From contig JAUJMV010000015.1 in the NCBI GenBank assembly GCA_030446685.1, positions 1 to 43,372 of the forward strand: a DNA stretch of 43,372 nucleotides, in the 5' to 3' direction. Source of the DNA: Thermomicrobiales bacterium. GTDB taxonomy: Bacteria; Chloroflexota; Chloroflexia; Thermomicrobiales; CADCWN01. Shown here piece by piece: positions 7,926 to 16,177 of this stretch (the stretch's first letter is position 1; the number at the start of each line of letters is the position of its first letter). The notes below the pieces were generated by a model. That model saw only the letters and a list, made by a program, of their open reading frames with translations. It searched no databases and was not told where the DNA came from. A program made the position numbers and the translations under genes.

Positions 7926-9819
7926 ATGGAGCACGGCAACGTCAACCGCGACCGCGTCGTCCTATTCGTGCCGGGCCAGGTCTGCGTCACCGTCTCGTCC
8001 GCCGCGAAGCCGGAGGAGTTCTATTTCGAGCGGGTGCCTCGGGGCCTCGACCGGGAGTTCCGCCGGGCGCTCGACCGTCTCCGGCGCGCCGACCTCGACG
8101 GCAAGCGCGACAGCATCGACGAGGACCTGGCGCCGCTCCGGTACTGGCGGCCGATCCTCGACGATCCCGACAAGCTCCGCTGGTTCGACATCCGGCCCCT
8201 GGGGGGCGCGGACAACACGCGGGGGGAGGACGACGTGCCGCGCTGGGTCGTCATCCCCCCAGTCGAGGAGGAGGCGGCGCCCGCCGCGACAACGCTCTGC
8301 TTCTACGGGTTCGGCGAGACCACGCTGGGCCGGGGCGACCACGCCCACCACGTCCTCGCCGAGCGGACCAGCCGCTTGGTCAAGCTCCTCGCCTGGGAGC
8401 GCCTGCGGCGGGGCGCCGAGGAGGGGGAGGGGGGCGCCGAGCGGATCGTGACCGTCACCCCCAACTGGCTGAGCAGCGCGACCCAGTTGAGTTGCCCGAG
8501 CCCGGGCGCCAAGCCGAAGCCCGTCCCAACCGTGCCGGGGCCGGGGCGCTGGACCTTCGAGTTCGCCAACGACGAGCTCTCCTACCTGGTCGAGGGCCAG
8601 CGCGCGCGCGAGGATCCGGCCGACGTCGTCGTGGCAATCCTCGACACCAGCCCGACCCGCGCCGACGTGATCGAGCGGGCCGACGCCTGCCCGGACAACC
8701 TGCTGCTGCGCGCGGTAGCCGACAGCCCGCGGGTCAGGATCGACGAGGACCCCGGCCTCTCGATCCCGCGCGACGCCTTCACCTACCTGGACGGCTACCT
8801 GCCCAACTGGCGGGACGCGATCGACGGCGCCGACCCGGACTTCACCAGCCCGACCTACCGCCTGGAGGACCACGGCCTCTTCGCCGCCGGCATCGTCCAC
8901 GACATCGCCCCCCGCTGCGCGGTCCACCTGATCCGCGTGCTCGGCGGCTACGGCGTCAGCGACATGCGCACGGTCACGCCGGTTCTGCTCGCGCTGCCGG
9001 GCAAGCTGCTGAAGGACCCGACGCAGCGGCTGGTCGTCAACATGAGCCTCGGCTTCGCCATCCCGCCCGGCGTGCAGATCCTGCGCGAATGGCTCGAGGC
9101 GACCTTCGCCGACCTGGCGGACGAGATCGCGGGCTACGACGACCTCCAGGCGGCGCTCGAAGGGCTGGCGAAAGAGCACCCGACCACGATCGCCGCCGTC
9201 CAGCAATTTCTCACCGACCTGATGAGCACCATGGACATCGTCGTCCGCTGGCTGGAGGCGCACCCCAACGTGCTGATCGTCGCGGCGGCCGGCAACGACA
9301 ACGACTACTTCCCCAAGTTCCCGGACCGGGGCAGTCTGCCGCGCCGGCCGGAGCCGCGCTGGCCAGCGCGCTACGACCGGGTCTTCGGGGTCGCCGCGGT
9401 CGCCGGGCCGGGCGGGCGGGCGGACTTCTCGAACCGCGGCGACGTGCGGCTGATGGGCAACGGCGTCGCCACCTTCGGCGGCGAGGCCCGGCCGGGGCCG
9501 CTGGGGAGCTCGGCGAGATCGACACCAACACCTCGCCGGTGGACGCGGTCAAGGGCATCTACTCCGGCGAGGAACTCGTATTCAAGGGGGCGCCAACGAG
9601 ACCGGCTGGGTCTACTGGGCCGGCACCTCCTTCTCCACCCCGGTCATCAGCGCGATCGCCGCCGACTACTGGTCGGCGCAGCGGCCGGAGGAGCGTTCCA
9701 CCGCCGAGGAGGTGATCCGGGCCGTGATGCGCTTCGCGGTCGACCCCCGCGACGGGCACGACCCCGACCGCCTCGACTGCCCGACGATCGAGGCCCGGCA
9801 GTACTATACCGTCCGGTGA
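7926..9819 (+). CDS. subtilisin-like S8 serine protease, interrupted by two single-base frameshifts
   Basis: The start ATG has a GGAGGGAGGAG ribosome site. The first about 200 residues are a family-specific N-terminal region. The S8 triad is then recognisable: Asp240 in AILDTSP, His316 in EDHGLFAAGI, and Ser in AGTSFSTPVISAIAA near 9628, plus the oxyanion Asn in AAGNDND. There is no signal peptide, so it is probably cytoplasmic. The frame breaks at about 9506 and at 9586-9590; in each place one G is missing from a short G run. Restoring them gives one continuous protein of about 632 residues ending at the TGA at 9817. The Ser motif lies after both breaks, so as written the protein would be inactive. 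It follows the CHAT gene in the same direction, which suggests a protease pair under sigma-factor control. Sequence error is more likely than decay. Confidence 0.8.
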
Positions 9820-9823
9820 ACCG

Positions 9824-9926
9824 ATTGCGGAGTGCGGATTGCGGAGTGCGGAATCGCGCGGGAATGGCGACTCGGAGCCGCCCCTTGCGACCTTATTCCG
9901 CACTCCGCAATCCGCAATCCGCACTG
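9824..9926. repeat. short-period repeat hairpin (ATTGCGGA type), copy 1
   Basis: The left arm holds tandem ATTGCGGAGTGCGG units and the right arm the inverse CCGCACTCCGCAATCCGCAA, around a central 40 bases. It fills the whole gap between the subtilase stop and the amidohydrolase start. Related tandem sequence occurs at 10890-10922 and 43260-43290. It is not a CRISPR: the units are adjacent with no spacers. Confidence 0.65.
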
Positions 9927-9934
9927 GGGGAGCG

Positions 9935-10891
9935 GTGTTCCAAGACCTGAAAGTGATCGACTTCCACGCGCATTTCCCGATCCGCGGCGACGTGGCGCAG
10001 GGCGGCGGCGGCCTGCGGACGCGCGAGGCGCGGCCGGGCGGGGGCGGCGCCGAGCGCGAGGCCGCCCGCCGCGAGCAGGTGGCGCGGATGCAGGCGCGCT
10101 GGCGGCTGGCGTTCGACTTCCCCGAGCCGGAGACGGAGCCGCGCTCGACCGAGGAGCAGGCCGCGCGCTGGGCGGCGGAACTCGATCGCCACGGCCTCGA
10201 GCGGATCGGCTTCGTCACCGGGCGCGACAACGACGAGCTGGCGCGGGCGGTGGCGCTCTACCCCGACCGCTTCTTCGGCATGGCCCACCACGACATCACC
10301 CGGCCGGACGCGGCGCGGGAGCTGGAGCGGGCGGTCACGGTGCTGGGGCTGCGCGCCTATAAACTCCTCGCGCCGCGCATCCCGGTCGCGATCGACGACC
10401 GCGCGCTCTACCCGGTCTGGGAGACCTGCGAGCGGCTCGGCATCCCGGTGCTGATCCACTTCGGCATGCTCGGCGCCGCCGGCGGGGTCTCCTACCACCC
10501 CAACATCAGCCCGGCGCGGCTGGAGCCGGTGGCGCGCGACTTCCCGACGGTGGAGTTCGTCATCCCGCACTTCGGCATCCAGTACGTCACCGACCTGCTC
10601 TTCCTCTGCTGGTCCTGCCCGAACGTGCTGGTCGACACCTCCGGCTCGAACCAGTGGGTCCGCTGGATGCCCTACAAGCTCACGCTGGACGACCTCTTCC
10701 AGCGCTTCTTCGAGACGGTCGGGCCGGAGCGGATCATCTTCGGCAGCGATTCGAGCTGGTTCCCGCGCGGCTTCGCGCTCCGCTACCTGCAGGACCAGCT
10801 CCGCATCTGCCGGTTCATGAACATGACCCACGAGCAACTGCAACTGATCTTCGGCGGCAACGCCGCGCGCATCCTGGGCCTGCCCCTCTAG
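9935..10891 (+). CDS. amidohydrolase-2 family metal-dependent hydrolase
   Basis: About 318 residues starting at GTG 9935 (V-F-Q-D-L-K-V-I-D-F-H-A-H-F-P). Earlier in-frame ATG codons lie in repeat DNA and are rejected. The amidohydrolase-2 fold is indicated by the N-terminal metal motif DFHAHF, a GMAHHD segment, IPVLIHFGMLG, VEFVIPHFGIQY and the C-terminal IIFGSDSSWFPRG with its catalytic Asp. The protein ends NAARILGL, the usual close of the family. Members hydrolyse or decarboxylate small carboxylated ring or lactone substrates; the specific substrate is unknown. A ribosome site is weak (GGGAG only two bases before the start). An isomerase-like gene follows in the same direction after a palindromic repeat. 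Confidence 0.85.
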   Translation: MFQDLKVIDFHAHFPIRGDVAQGGGGLRTREARPGGGGAEREAARREQVARMQARWRLAFDFPEPETEPRSTEEQAARWAAELDRHGLERIGFVTGRDNDELARAVALYPDRFFGMAHHDITRPDAARELERAVTVLGLRAYKLLAPRIPVAIDDRALYPVWETCERLGIPVLIHFGMLGAAGGVSYHPNISPARLEPVARDFPTVEFVIPHFGIQYVTDLLFLCWSCPNVLVDTSGSNQWVRWMPYKLTLDDLFQRFFETVGPERIIFGSDSSWFPRGFALRYLQDQLRICRFMNMTHEQLQLIFGGNAARILGLPL

Positions 10892-10922
10892 TGCGGATTG
10901 CAGCTTGCGGATTGCGGAATGG
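10890..10922. repeat. short-period repeat (GCGGATTGC type), copy 2
   Basis: A single arm of the ATTGCGGA-type repeat abuts the amidohydrolase stop codon: TGCGGATTGCAGCTTGCGGA and continuing. No inverse partner lies nearby; a C-run palindromic element follows immediately. Confidence 0.45.
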
Positions 10923-10938
10923 GGTCGCGCACCGGGAG

Positions 10939-11053
10939 AACACCCCCCGGCCCCCAACTTTGGGGGAGAAAACCAGGGCCAGCCGCGAGCTTTCCCGATC
11001 GGCCTCTGACCCTGCCAATTCCTCCCCCAAAGTTGGGGGACCGGGGGGCGCTC
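10939..11053. repeat. palindromic element, C-run family, copy 2
   Basis: The left end ACACCCCCCGGCCCCCAAC and the right end GTTGGGGGACCGGGGGGCGC are inverted copies. Each also folds on itself (CCCCCAAC-TTTGGGGG). The architecture matches the element at 268-440. It lies just upstream of the ribosome site of the next gene. Confidence 0.65.
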
Positions 11054-11076
11054 TAACAAGGAGAGGAGTTGAGACC

Positions 11077-11901
11077 ATGCCCGAACTAGCCGTGTCATCG
11101 TGGAGCCTGCACCGGGCGCTGGGGCCGACCTACCCCGGCCTGGCGCTGACCGCGGGGCCGCGCGAGCCCCGCTTCCCCTACGGCGAGGGGACGCTGACGC
11201 TACTCGACGCCCCGGCGGCGGCCGCGGCCCTCGGCGTCCGCAACCTGGAGGTCTGCCACTTCCACTTCCCGCGCACCGACCCTGACTACCTGCGGGAGTT
11301 GCGGGAGCGGCTGGCGGCGGCGGGGGTGGCGTTCACGACGCTGCTGATCGACGAGGGCGATCTCACCGCGCCCGACCCGGCGGCGCGCGAGCGCGATCTG
11401 GCGGGGATCAGGGGCTGGATCGACGTCGCCGCGGCGGCTGGCGCGCGGCGGGTGCGCGTCGTCGCGGGCGAGGCCGCGCCCGACGACGGCGGCGCCGTCG
11501 AGCGGAGCGCGGCCGGACTGGCGACGCTGGCGGCCTACGCCGGGGAGCGCGGCGTGGGCGTGATCACCGAGAACTGGCGGCAACTGGCGCTGCACCCCGC
11601 CACCCTGCTGGCGATCCTCGACCGGCTGGACGGCCGGGTCGGGCTCTGCGCCGACTTCGGCAACTACCGCGGGGCCGGCAAGTACGACGACCTGCGGCTG
11701 ATCCTGCCGCGCGCCGAGACGGTCCACGCCAAGGCCGACTTCCCGGCGGCGGGGCAACTCGACGCGGCGGACTTCGGGCGCTGCCTGGACCTCGCCCGCG
11801 CCGCGGGGTTCGCCGGCGAGTACGTCCTGATCTTCGACGGCCCCGGCGACGAGCGGGCCAGCCTCGCCCAGATGGCCGGGACGGTGCGCCCCTACCTGTA
11901 G
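11077..11901 (+). CDS. sugar phosphate isomerase/epimerase-like TIM barrel protein
   Basis: A 274-residue xylose-isomerase-like AP_endonuc_2 fold protein. The start ATG has a strong AAGGAGAGGAG site. Typical barrel strands and metal-binding positions are seen: SSWSLHRALG at the N-terminus, GVRNLEVCHFHFP, GVAFTTLLIDEGDLT, GVGVITENWR (metal Glu), VGLCADFGNY (metal Asp), ETVHAKADF (His-x-Lys) and a C-terminal GEYVLIFDGPGD. Proteins of this type isomerise or epimerise sugars or cyclitols in catabolism; the substrate is not deducible. It probably forms a small transcription unit with the upstream amidohydrolase. Confidence 0.85.
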   Translation: MPELAVSSWSLHRALGPTYPGLALTAGPREPRFPYGEGTLTLLDAPAAAAALGVRNLEVCHFHFPRTDPDYLRELRERLAAAGVAFTTLLIDEGDLTAPDPAARERDLAGIRGWIDVAAAAGARRVRVVAGEAAPDDGGAVERSAAGLATLAAYAGERGVGVITENWRQLALHPATLLAILDRLDGRVGLCADFGNYRGAGKYDDLRLILPRAETVHAKADFPAAGQLDAADFGRCLDLARAAGFAGEYVLIFDGPGDERASLAQMAGTVRPYL

Positions 11902-12071
11902 GCGCGCGGCGGGGGCCGATCATCTGCCCCCTTCGAGCGGTCCTCGAACAGCTCCCGTCACGCTTCGGCATCGGCGGTAGGGGCCTCGGGTACCCGCTTG
12001 CGGACATGAACGCCCAAGACCCTCCTGGGCGCGTACTCAACGACTATGCCGATCCCCTGTAAACGCCAAGC

Positions 12072-12094
12072 GCCGCGCCCGAGATGGGCGCGGC
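12072..12094. terminator. hairpin between convergent genes
   Basis: A perfect 9-base stem GCCGCGCCC / GGGCGCGGC with a 5-base loop lies between the rightward isomerase gene and the leftward metallopeptidase gene. No T tract follows on either strand, so its terminator role is an inference from position and stem strength. The rest of the 11902-12122 gap shows nothing recognisable. Confidence 0.45.
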
Positions 12095-12122
12095 ACTGGA
12101 CGTTCTGCCGAATTGGGGGAGC

Positions 12123-12815
12123 TTACTCGCGGCTGCGGCCCACACCGGCAGCCAGCATGACGTAGTAGAGGAGCGTCAGCAGCGAGGCCGCGAAGGAGGC
12201 GACGTAGGTGTACGCCGCGGCGTTGAGCATCGAGCGCACATCGCCGTACTCGTCGCGCGTCACCAGGCCGGCCTGCTCCAGCAGCTCGCGGGCGCGGGCG
12301 CTGGCGTTGTACTCCACCGGCAGCGTGACCAGGGCGAAGAGGGTGGAGGCCCCGAAGAGCAGCACACCCGCCCAGGCCAGCGTCGGCGAGTTCAGCAGCA
12401 GCCCGCCGAAGAGGACCAGGAAGCCGAAGTTCGAGCCGATGTTGACGACCGGCACCAACCCGGTCCGCAAGGTCATCGGCGCGTAGCTGACGTGCTGCTG
12501 CACCGCGTGGCCCGCCTCGTGCGCCGCGACAGCTAACGAGGCGATCGAGCGCCCGTAGTAGATCGGCTCCGACAGGCGCAGCACCTTCGCGCGCGGGTCG
12601 AAGTGGTCGCTCAACTCGCCTGGGATCGCCTCGATGCCGACATCGTAGACGCCCGCCCGGCGCATCACCGCCTCGGCAGCCTGCGCGCCGGTCACCCCCC
12701 GGCTGTTGGGCACCTCCCGATACTTGCCGTAGGTTCCGCGCAGCTTCCACTGCGCCAGGAGCATCAGCAGGATACCGGGGATCATGAAGATGAAGTAGCG
12801 TGGGTCAAAGAACAT
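12123..12815 (-). CDS. YugP-type membrane zinc metallopeptidase
   Basis: A 230-residue membrane protein. An N-terminal helix (YFIFMIPGILLMLLAQW) anchors it. The zinc-binding HEAGH motif lies in LAVAAHEAGHAVQQH, preceded by the family GVTGAQAAEAVMRRAG region. After the active site come three more hydrophobic segments (VPVVNIGSNFGFLVLFGGLLL, LAWAGVLLFGASTLFALV and a C-terminal TYVASFAASLLTLLYYVMLA) with the conserved PVEYNASARA between them. The function in the cell is poorly known; related proteins are called putative neutral zinc metallopeptidases. The start has a GGAGGAG box 8 bases upstream. It is a single gene, convergent with the isomerase gene. Confidence 0.9.
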   Translation of the reverse strand: MFFDPRYFIFMIPGILLMLLAQWKLRGTYGKYREVPNSRGVTGAQAAEAVMRRAGVYDVGIEAIPGELSDHFDPRAKVLRLSEPIYYGRSIASLAVAAHEAGHAVQQHVSYAPMTLRTGLVPVVNIGSNFGFLVLFGGLLLNSPTLAWAGVLLFGASTLFALVTLPVEYNASARARELLEQAGLVTRDEYGDVRSMLNAAAYTYVASFAASLLTLLYYVMLAAGVGRSRE

Positions 12816-13302
12816 CGTCGAATGCTCCTCCTAGCGCCCATCTGTCGGTAGCGGGATAGGACGTACCAGCGGTGCCGGCACGCGCGGGCAGCGTCGCCTG
12901 CCGCAATATAGCACTCCGCGTGCCTACACTCTAGATACGCATCGCCACCGGCCGAGGTTCCACCCGCGCGAACCACCGTCGCGCGGGGCCTGGCACTTAT
13001 GGTAACGCCGGGCCAGTCGCCGCCATTCCCGCCGCGGGGGTTCGCGTCGCGCCGGTAGGGGCAGCCCTGTGTGGCTGCCCGCGGCCCCGCAGGGCCGCCC
13101 CACGGCCGTGGTCTGCCGAGGGCGGTGGTGGCCGGCCAGGCGGGCAGCCACACAGGGCTGCCCCTACATCCCCAAACTGGTCGCCCGCCCTTGCACCGGG
13201 GCTACCGCCCGCTGTCCGTTTGCTGCGCCACCGGCTATGCTATAGTCACGCTTGGAACCGCGCGGCGGGCCGCGGGAACCGGCGATGGGGCATCGAGGGA
13301 AG
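12816..13302. other. divergent intergenic region with repeat and promoter-like sequence
   Basis: This gap separates the leftward metallopeptidase gene from the rightward prenyl synthetase gene. It contains the GTAGGGG palindromic element (13055-13167) and a promoter-like TATGCTATAGT at 13236-13246 before the synthetase start; a matching -35 is weak. No gene was seen. Confidence 0.5.
13055..13167. repeat. GTAGGGG palindromic element, copy 3
   Basis: The ends GTAGGGGCAGCCCTGTGTGG and CCACACAGGGCTGCCCCTAC are a perfect 20-base inverted pair, extended inward by GCTGCCCGC / GCGGGCAGC. The inner 55 bases carry another imperfect palindrome. Total length is 113 bases. The outer heptamer is shared with the element at 3056-3197 while the arms differ, as in a diverging MITE-like family. 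Confidence 0.75.
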
Positions 13303-14369
13303 ATGGAAGGCGTACACGCGGCGCTGGCGCCGGCCGACCTGCGCGAGGCGATCGAGGCGGCGATGCGCCGGCAGATCGACGACTCGCGGCTGCACGGGCC
13401 GGGGGCGGACGATCTCGAACGGTTCTACGGCATGCTGCGCTATCACCTCGGCTGGGTGGACCGCGACTTCGCGCCGGCCCGCGCCGACGGGGGCAAGAAG
13501 CTGCGCCCGCTCCTGCTGGTCCGGTGCGCCGAGGCCTGCGGGGCCGACCCGGCCCGCGCGGTCCCGGCGGCGGCGGCGGTCGAGCTCCTCCACAACTTCA
13601 CCCTCGTCCACGACGACGTGCAGGATGAGAGTTCCCACCGCCGGCACCGGGAGACGGTCTGGCATCGCTGGGGGCGGCGCAGGCGATCAACGTCGGCGAC
13701 GCCCTCTTCGCCGTCGCCCACGACGCGCTCTACGCCCTCGCCGACCCGCCGCACGCCGTCCCCACCGACCGCGTGCTGGCGCTCGCCCGCGAGTTCGACC
13801 GCACCGCCCGCCGGATCGTCGAGGGGCAGTACCTCGACCTGAGCCACGAGGGGCAGTGGGGCGGCGGCGTGGCGCGCTACCTGACGATGGTCGAGGGCAA
13901 GACGGCCGCGATCCTCGCCTACGCCGCCTGGGCCGGGGCGGTCCTGGCCGAGGCGGCGCCGGAGGCCGCGGAACGCTTCGCGCGCTTCGGGCTGGCGCTC
14001 GGCCTCGCCTTCCAGGTCCGCGACGACATCCTCGGCATCTGGGGAACGCAGGCGCAGACCGGCAAGCCGGCCGCCGACGACATCCGCCGCCGCAAGCAGT
14101 CCCTGCCGATCGTCGCGCTCGACGAGCGCGCCGACCCGGCGACCCGCGCGGAGTTGCGCGCGCTCTACGGCGCCCCCCGGCTCGATGACACCGGCGTGGC
14201 GCGGGTCCTCGCCCTCCTCGACGCCGCCGGGATCGCGCGCCACTGCCAGGGCTACGTCACCCGCTACCACGAGGAGGCCCGCGTGGCGCTCGACGCCCTC
14301 GCCCCGCGCCTCGCGCGCACCGACCATCTGTACGCGTTCCTCGACGCGCTCGAAGGGCGCGAGTTTTGA
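13303..14369 (+). CDS. polyprenyl (farnesyl/geranylgeranyl-type) diphosphate synthase, one frameshift
   Basis: A trans-isoprenyl diphosphate synthase of about 355 residues that makes allylic prenyl diphosphates from IPP for quinones, carotenoids or lipids. Visible motifs: GGKKLRPLLLV, first Asp-rich motif DDVQD in NFTLVHDDVQDES, QAINVGDALFA, the EGKTA segment and second Asp motif FQVRDDILGIWG. The reading frame breaks at 13670-13674, where a G5 run needs six G to join HRWG to AAQAINVGD. Both halves are otherwise uninterrupted and conserved, so this is probably a sequence error. The ATG at 13303 follows GAGGGA; an in-frame ATG at 13285 is the alternative. A TATGCTATAGT box lies about 60 bases upstream. 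Product chain length cannot be set from the sequence alone. Confidence 0.88.
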
Positions 14370-14370
14370 A

Positions 14371-14454
14371 GTGCTGAGTGGGGGGACTATCCGCCACCGA
14401 GTGCTAAACGTCCCAGTCGTACTCAGCACTCAGCACTCAGCACTCGGCACTGAT
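14371..14454. repeat. short-period repeat hairpin (AGTGCTG type), copy 1
   Basis: AGTGCTGAGTG at the left is answered at 14420-14450 by tandem ACTCAGC heptamers (CAGCACTCAGCACTCAGCAC), forming a hairpin that fills the gap between the prenyl synthetase and the cupin gene. A second copy is at 30072-30178. Confidence 0.65.
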
Positions 14455-14471
14455 CGAAGGGAGGGAAGGGG

Positions 14472-15068
14472 ATGAGCGCGAGCGGGGACAACGCCCGGTA
14501 CGGGATCGCGGAGTTCATCGCCGAGGTGAAGGGGCTCGTGCCGGCCGGCGGCGACGACCCCGGCGCGGCGGGCCGCGAGGCGATCGGCGAGCGGTTGCGG
14601 CGGCTGGCCCGCGACCCCGGCATCCTGGCGCGCACCGGCCAGGGCACCGCCCGGCAGGGCACGCACGGCATGGACATCCGCGGCGGCGAGATCCACAAGG
14701 AGCCGGACGGCACCCTGGCGCTGATGCTCGCGCGCTTCCCGCACGAGGCCGAGACGCCGGTCCACAACCACCACTCCTGGGGCGTGGTCTGCGTGGTGGC
14801 CGGGCGCGACCGCTACATCCACTGGCGGCGCCTCGACGACGGCACGCGCCCCGGCTACGCCGAGGTGGAGGTCGACTGGGAGAAGACCCTCGATCCGGGC
14901 GATGTCGTCCACTTCGCCGCGCCGCCGGGCGACATCCACAGCCAGCAGGGGATCGACGCGCCGGTCTGGGAACTGGTCTTCTTCGGGCGCGACCCGAACG
15001 TCAAGCCGCGCCTCTACTTCGACCCGCAGGCGCGCACCGTCACCTCCGCCGAGGCCATCCGCCCGTAG
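14472..15068 (+). CDS. cupin-fold metal-dependent protein, cysteine dioxygenase-like
   Basis: A 198-residue double-stranded beta-helix protein. The helical N-terminus (YGIAEFIAEVKGL) precedes the cupin core, with metal ligands in TPVHNHHSWGVVCVVAG and a second His in PPGDIHSQQG near residue 157. The pattern matches the predicted metal-dependent enzymes related to cysteine dioxygenase type I (COG5553-like), which oxidise small thiols or similar compounds with non-haem iron. The substrate is not known. The start is supported by a GGGAGGGAAGGGG stretch. It follows the prenyl synthetase after a repeat and ends before a strong bidirectional terminator. Confidence 0.8.
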   Translation: MSASGDNARYGIAEFIAEVKGLVPAGGDDPGAAGREAIGERLRRLARDPGILARTGQGTARQGTHGMDIRGGEIHKEPDGTLALMLARFPHEAETPVHNHHSWGVVCVVAGRDRYIHWRRLDDGTRPGYAEVEVDWEKTLDPGDVVHFAAPPGDIHSQQGIDAPVWELVFFGRDPNVKPRLYFDPQARTVTSAEAIRP

Positions 15069-15102
15069 CACGACCGCGCGCGGCCCCTCACGGAGGGACG
15101 AA

Positions 15103-15135
15103 AACGAGGGGCTGCCGCGGCGGCAGCCCCTCGTT
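15103..15135. terminator. bidirectional hairpin terminator
   Basis: A 16-base perfect stem, AACGAGGGGCTGCCGC with its exact complement at 15120-15135, is flanked by AAAA on the left and GTT on the right. It lies between the convergent cupin and rpmF genes and can act as a terminator in both directions. Confidence 0.8.
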
Positions 15136-15159
15136 GCTCTCGGTCGCCGCCGGGCGCGC

Positions 15160-15366
15160 CTACCGGCGCCCCCGGCGCTGCGACTTGTCCTCGACCTCGA
15201 AGACCTGGTGCCCGTTGTAGGTGCCGCAGTTCGGGCAGACCTCGTGGGTCACCTTCAGCTCGCGGCAGCGCGGGCAGGTCATCAACTGCGGCATCTTGAC
15301 CGCGTGATGCTGCCGCCGCATGCCCTGCTTCGCCTGCGTGACCCGTTGCTTCGGTACCGCTCCCAT
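15160..15366 (-). CDS. rpmF: 50S ribosomal protein L32
   Basis: A 68-residue zinc-ribbon form of L32. It has the N-terminal VPKQRVTQAKQGMRRQHH, the two cysteine knuckles CPRC and CPNC about 16 residues apart, and the close GTYNGHQV before a short basic tail. It is a structural protein of the large ribosomal subunit. It lies 82 bases downstream of the DUF177 gene, the common bacterial pairing, and ends just before the shared hairpin at 15103-15135. Confidence 0.95.
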   Translation of the reverse strand: MGAVPKQRVTQAKQGMRRQHHAVKMPQLMTCPRCRELKVTHEVCPNCGTYNGHQVFEVEDKSQRRGRR

Positions 15367-15448
15367 GGCCGTTCCCCTCTCACTCGTCCGGGGGCGCGAC
15401 GCGCCCCACGCTCATGCTTCGACTCGCCCGCTCGCCCGGCCCCCCACG

Positions 15449-16069
15449 TCAACTCCCGGTGCGCCGCGCCGGCTTGCGCCCGTCATCCGCGACCGCGTCG
15501 CCGGCCTCGCCGCCGTCGAGCAGGCGGCCCAGCACTGCGAGCCGCCCGTCGTCCGGATCGCCCGCGCCGTCCACGGCCTCCGCCAGGCCGGGGCAATCCT
15601 CGCGGCAGAGGGGGGCCATCGGCAGCCCCAGGATGATCGCCTGCCGCAGCGATTCCCGCAGGTCCAGGACGTGATCCCCGCCGATGGTGAAGTACTCCGC
15701 CTCGTGCTCGTTCGCCTCCTCGGGGGAGATCTCCGCCCCGCTCATCACGTCGACCGTCGGGCGGTACTCGTCGGCGAAGTCCGTCCGCACCGGGACCGCG
15801 GCGTCCTCCAGGCAGCGGATGCAGGGGACCGTCACCGTCGCCGCGACCTCGCCGGCGGCGAGGATGCCGGCCGGGATGCGCGTCAGCTTGATCTCGGCCT
15901 CGACCCCGCGCGCGAGCGCGTCCTCGTCCAGCGGCAGCCCGTCCAGCGCGACCCGCGCCTGGCGCGCCGCGCCGACCACTTCCTGCAAGAGTTGCGCGAC
16001 GTGGATGGTGGTGTCGTTGCTCAGCCGCGCCGGCTTCGGCGCGAACCGGCTCGTCGGTTGATTCGCCAT
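15449..16069 (-). CDS. DUF177 (YceD-family) protein
   Basis: A 206-residue cytoplasmic protein of the DUF177 family, found beside rpmF in many bacteria and linked to large-subunit rRNA accumulation. It has LSNDTTIHVAQLL, the central knuckle TVPCIRCLED followed by DFADEYRP, an acidic stretch, DLRESLRQAIILGLPMAPLC and a final C-x3-C-P-G; these four cysteines probably bind zinc. The C-terminal 40 residues are a variable acidic then basic tail. The ATG at 16069 is chosen because MANQPTSRF begins the conserved part; the ribosome site is weak. Transcription probably starts at the promoter at 16178-16207. Confidence 0.88.
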   Translation of the reverse strand: MANQPTSRFAPKPARLSNDTTIHVAQLLQEVVGAARQARVALDGLPLDEDALARGVEAEIKLTRIPAGILAAGEVAATVTVPCIRCLEDAAVPVRTDFADEYRPTVDVMSGAEISPEEANEHEAEYFTIGGDHVLDLRESLRQAIILGLPMAPLCREDCPGLAEAVDGAGDPDDGRLAVLGRLLDGGEAGDAVADDGRKPARRTGS

Positions 16070-16140
16070 GCTAACCCGGTATCCTGCCCGCACCCCGACG
16101 CCCGCCGGAGGGGGCGTAGCGTTGCCCCTGACACACCGAC

Positions 16141-16158
16141 GGCCCAGGATCCTGGGCC
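16141..16158. promoter_or_regulatory. perfect palindrome in the DUF177-rpmF leader
   Basis: GGCCCAGGATCCTGGGCC is an 18-base self-complementary sequence lying about 12-20 bases downstream of the predicted transcription start and about 70 bases before the DUF177 start. It may be a dimeric repressor site or an RNA hairpin; the sequence alone cannot tell. Confidence 0.4.
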
Positions 16159-16177
16159 GCTGGCGGAAAGACAGTAC

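Noticed and set aside
4721-7990. A 1089-codon open frame antisense to the CHAT gene
   Set aside because: Low-complexity Arg/Gln/Ala-rich sequence, no motifs; shadow of the TPR-CHAT gene.
9480-9600. Programmed frameshift in the subtilase gene
   Set aside because: Two separate shifts are needed within 90 bases, both fixed by adding a G to a G run; programmed shifting would not need two.
9824-9926. CRISPR-like array
   Set aside because: Units are 7-9 bases and adjacent, without unique spacers, and no cas genes are present.
11564-12040. A leftward 158-codon gene overlapping the isomerase 3' end
   Set aside because: Arg/Pro/Gly/Ser-rich sequence without any domain, antisense to a good gene; no ribosome site.
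13600-13720. Programmed frameshift in the prenyl synthetase gene
   Set aside because: There is no slippery heptamer; the frame is restored by one G in a G5 run, which fits a read error better.
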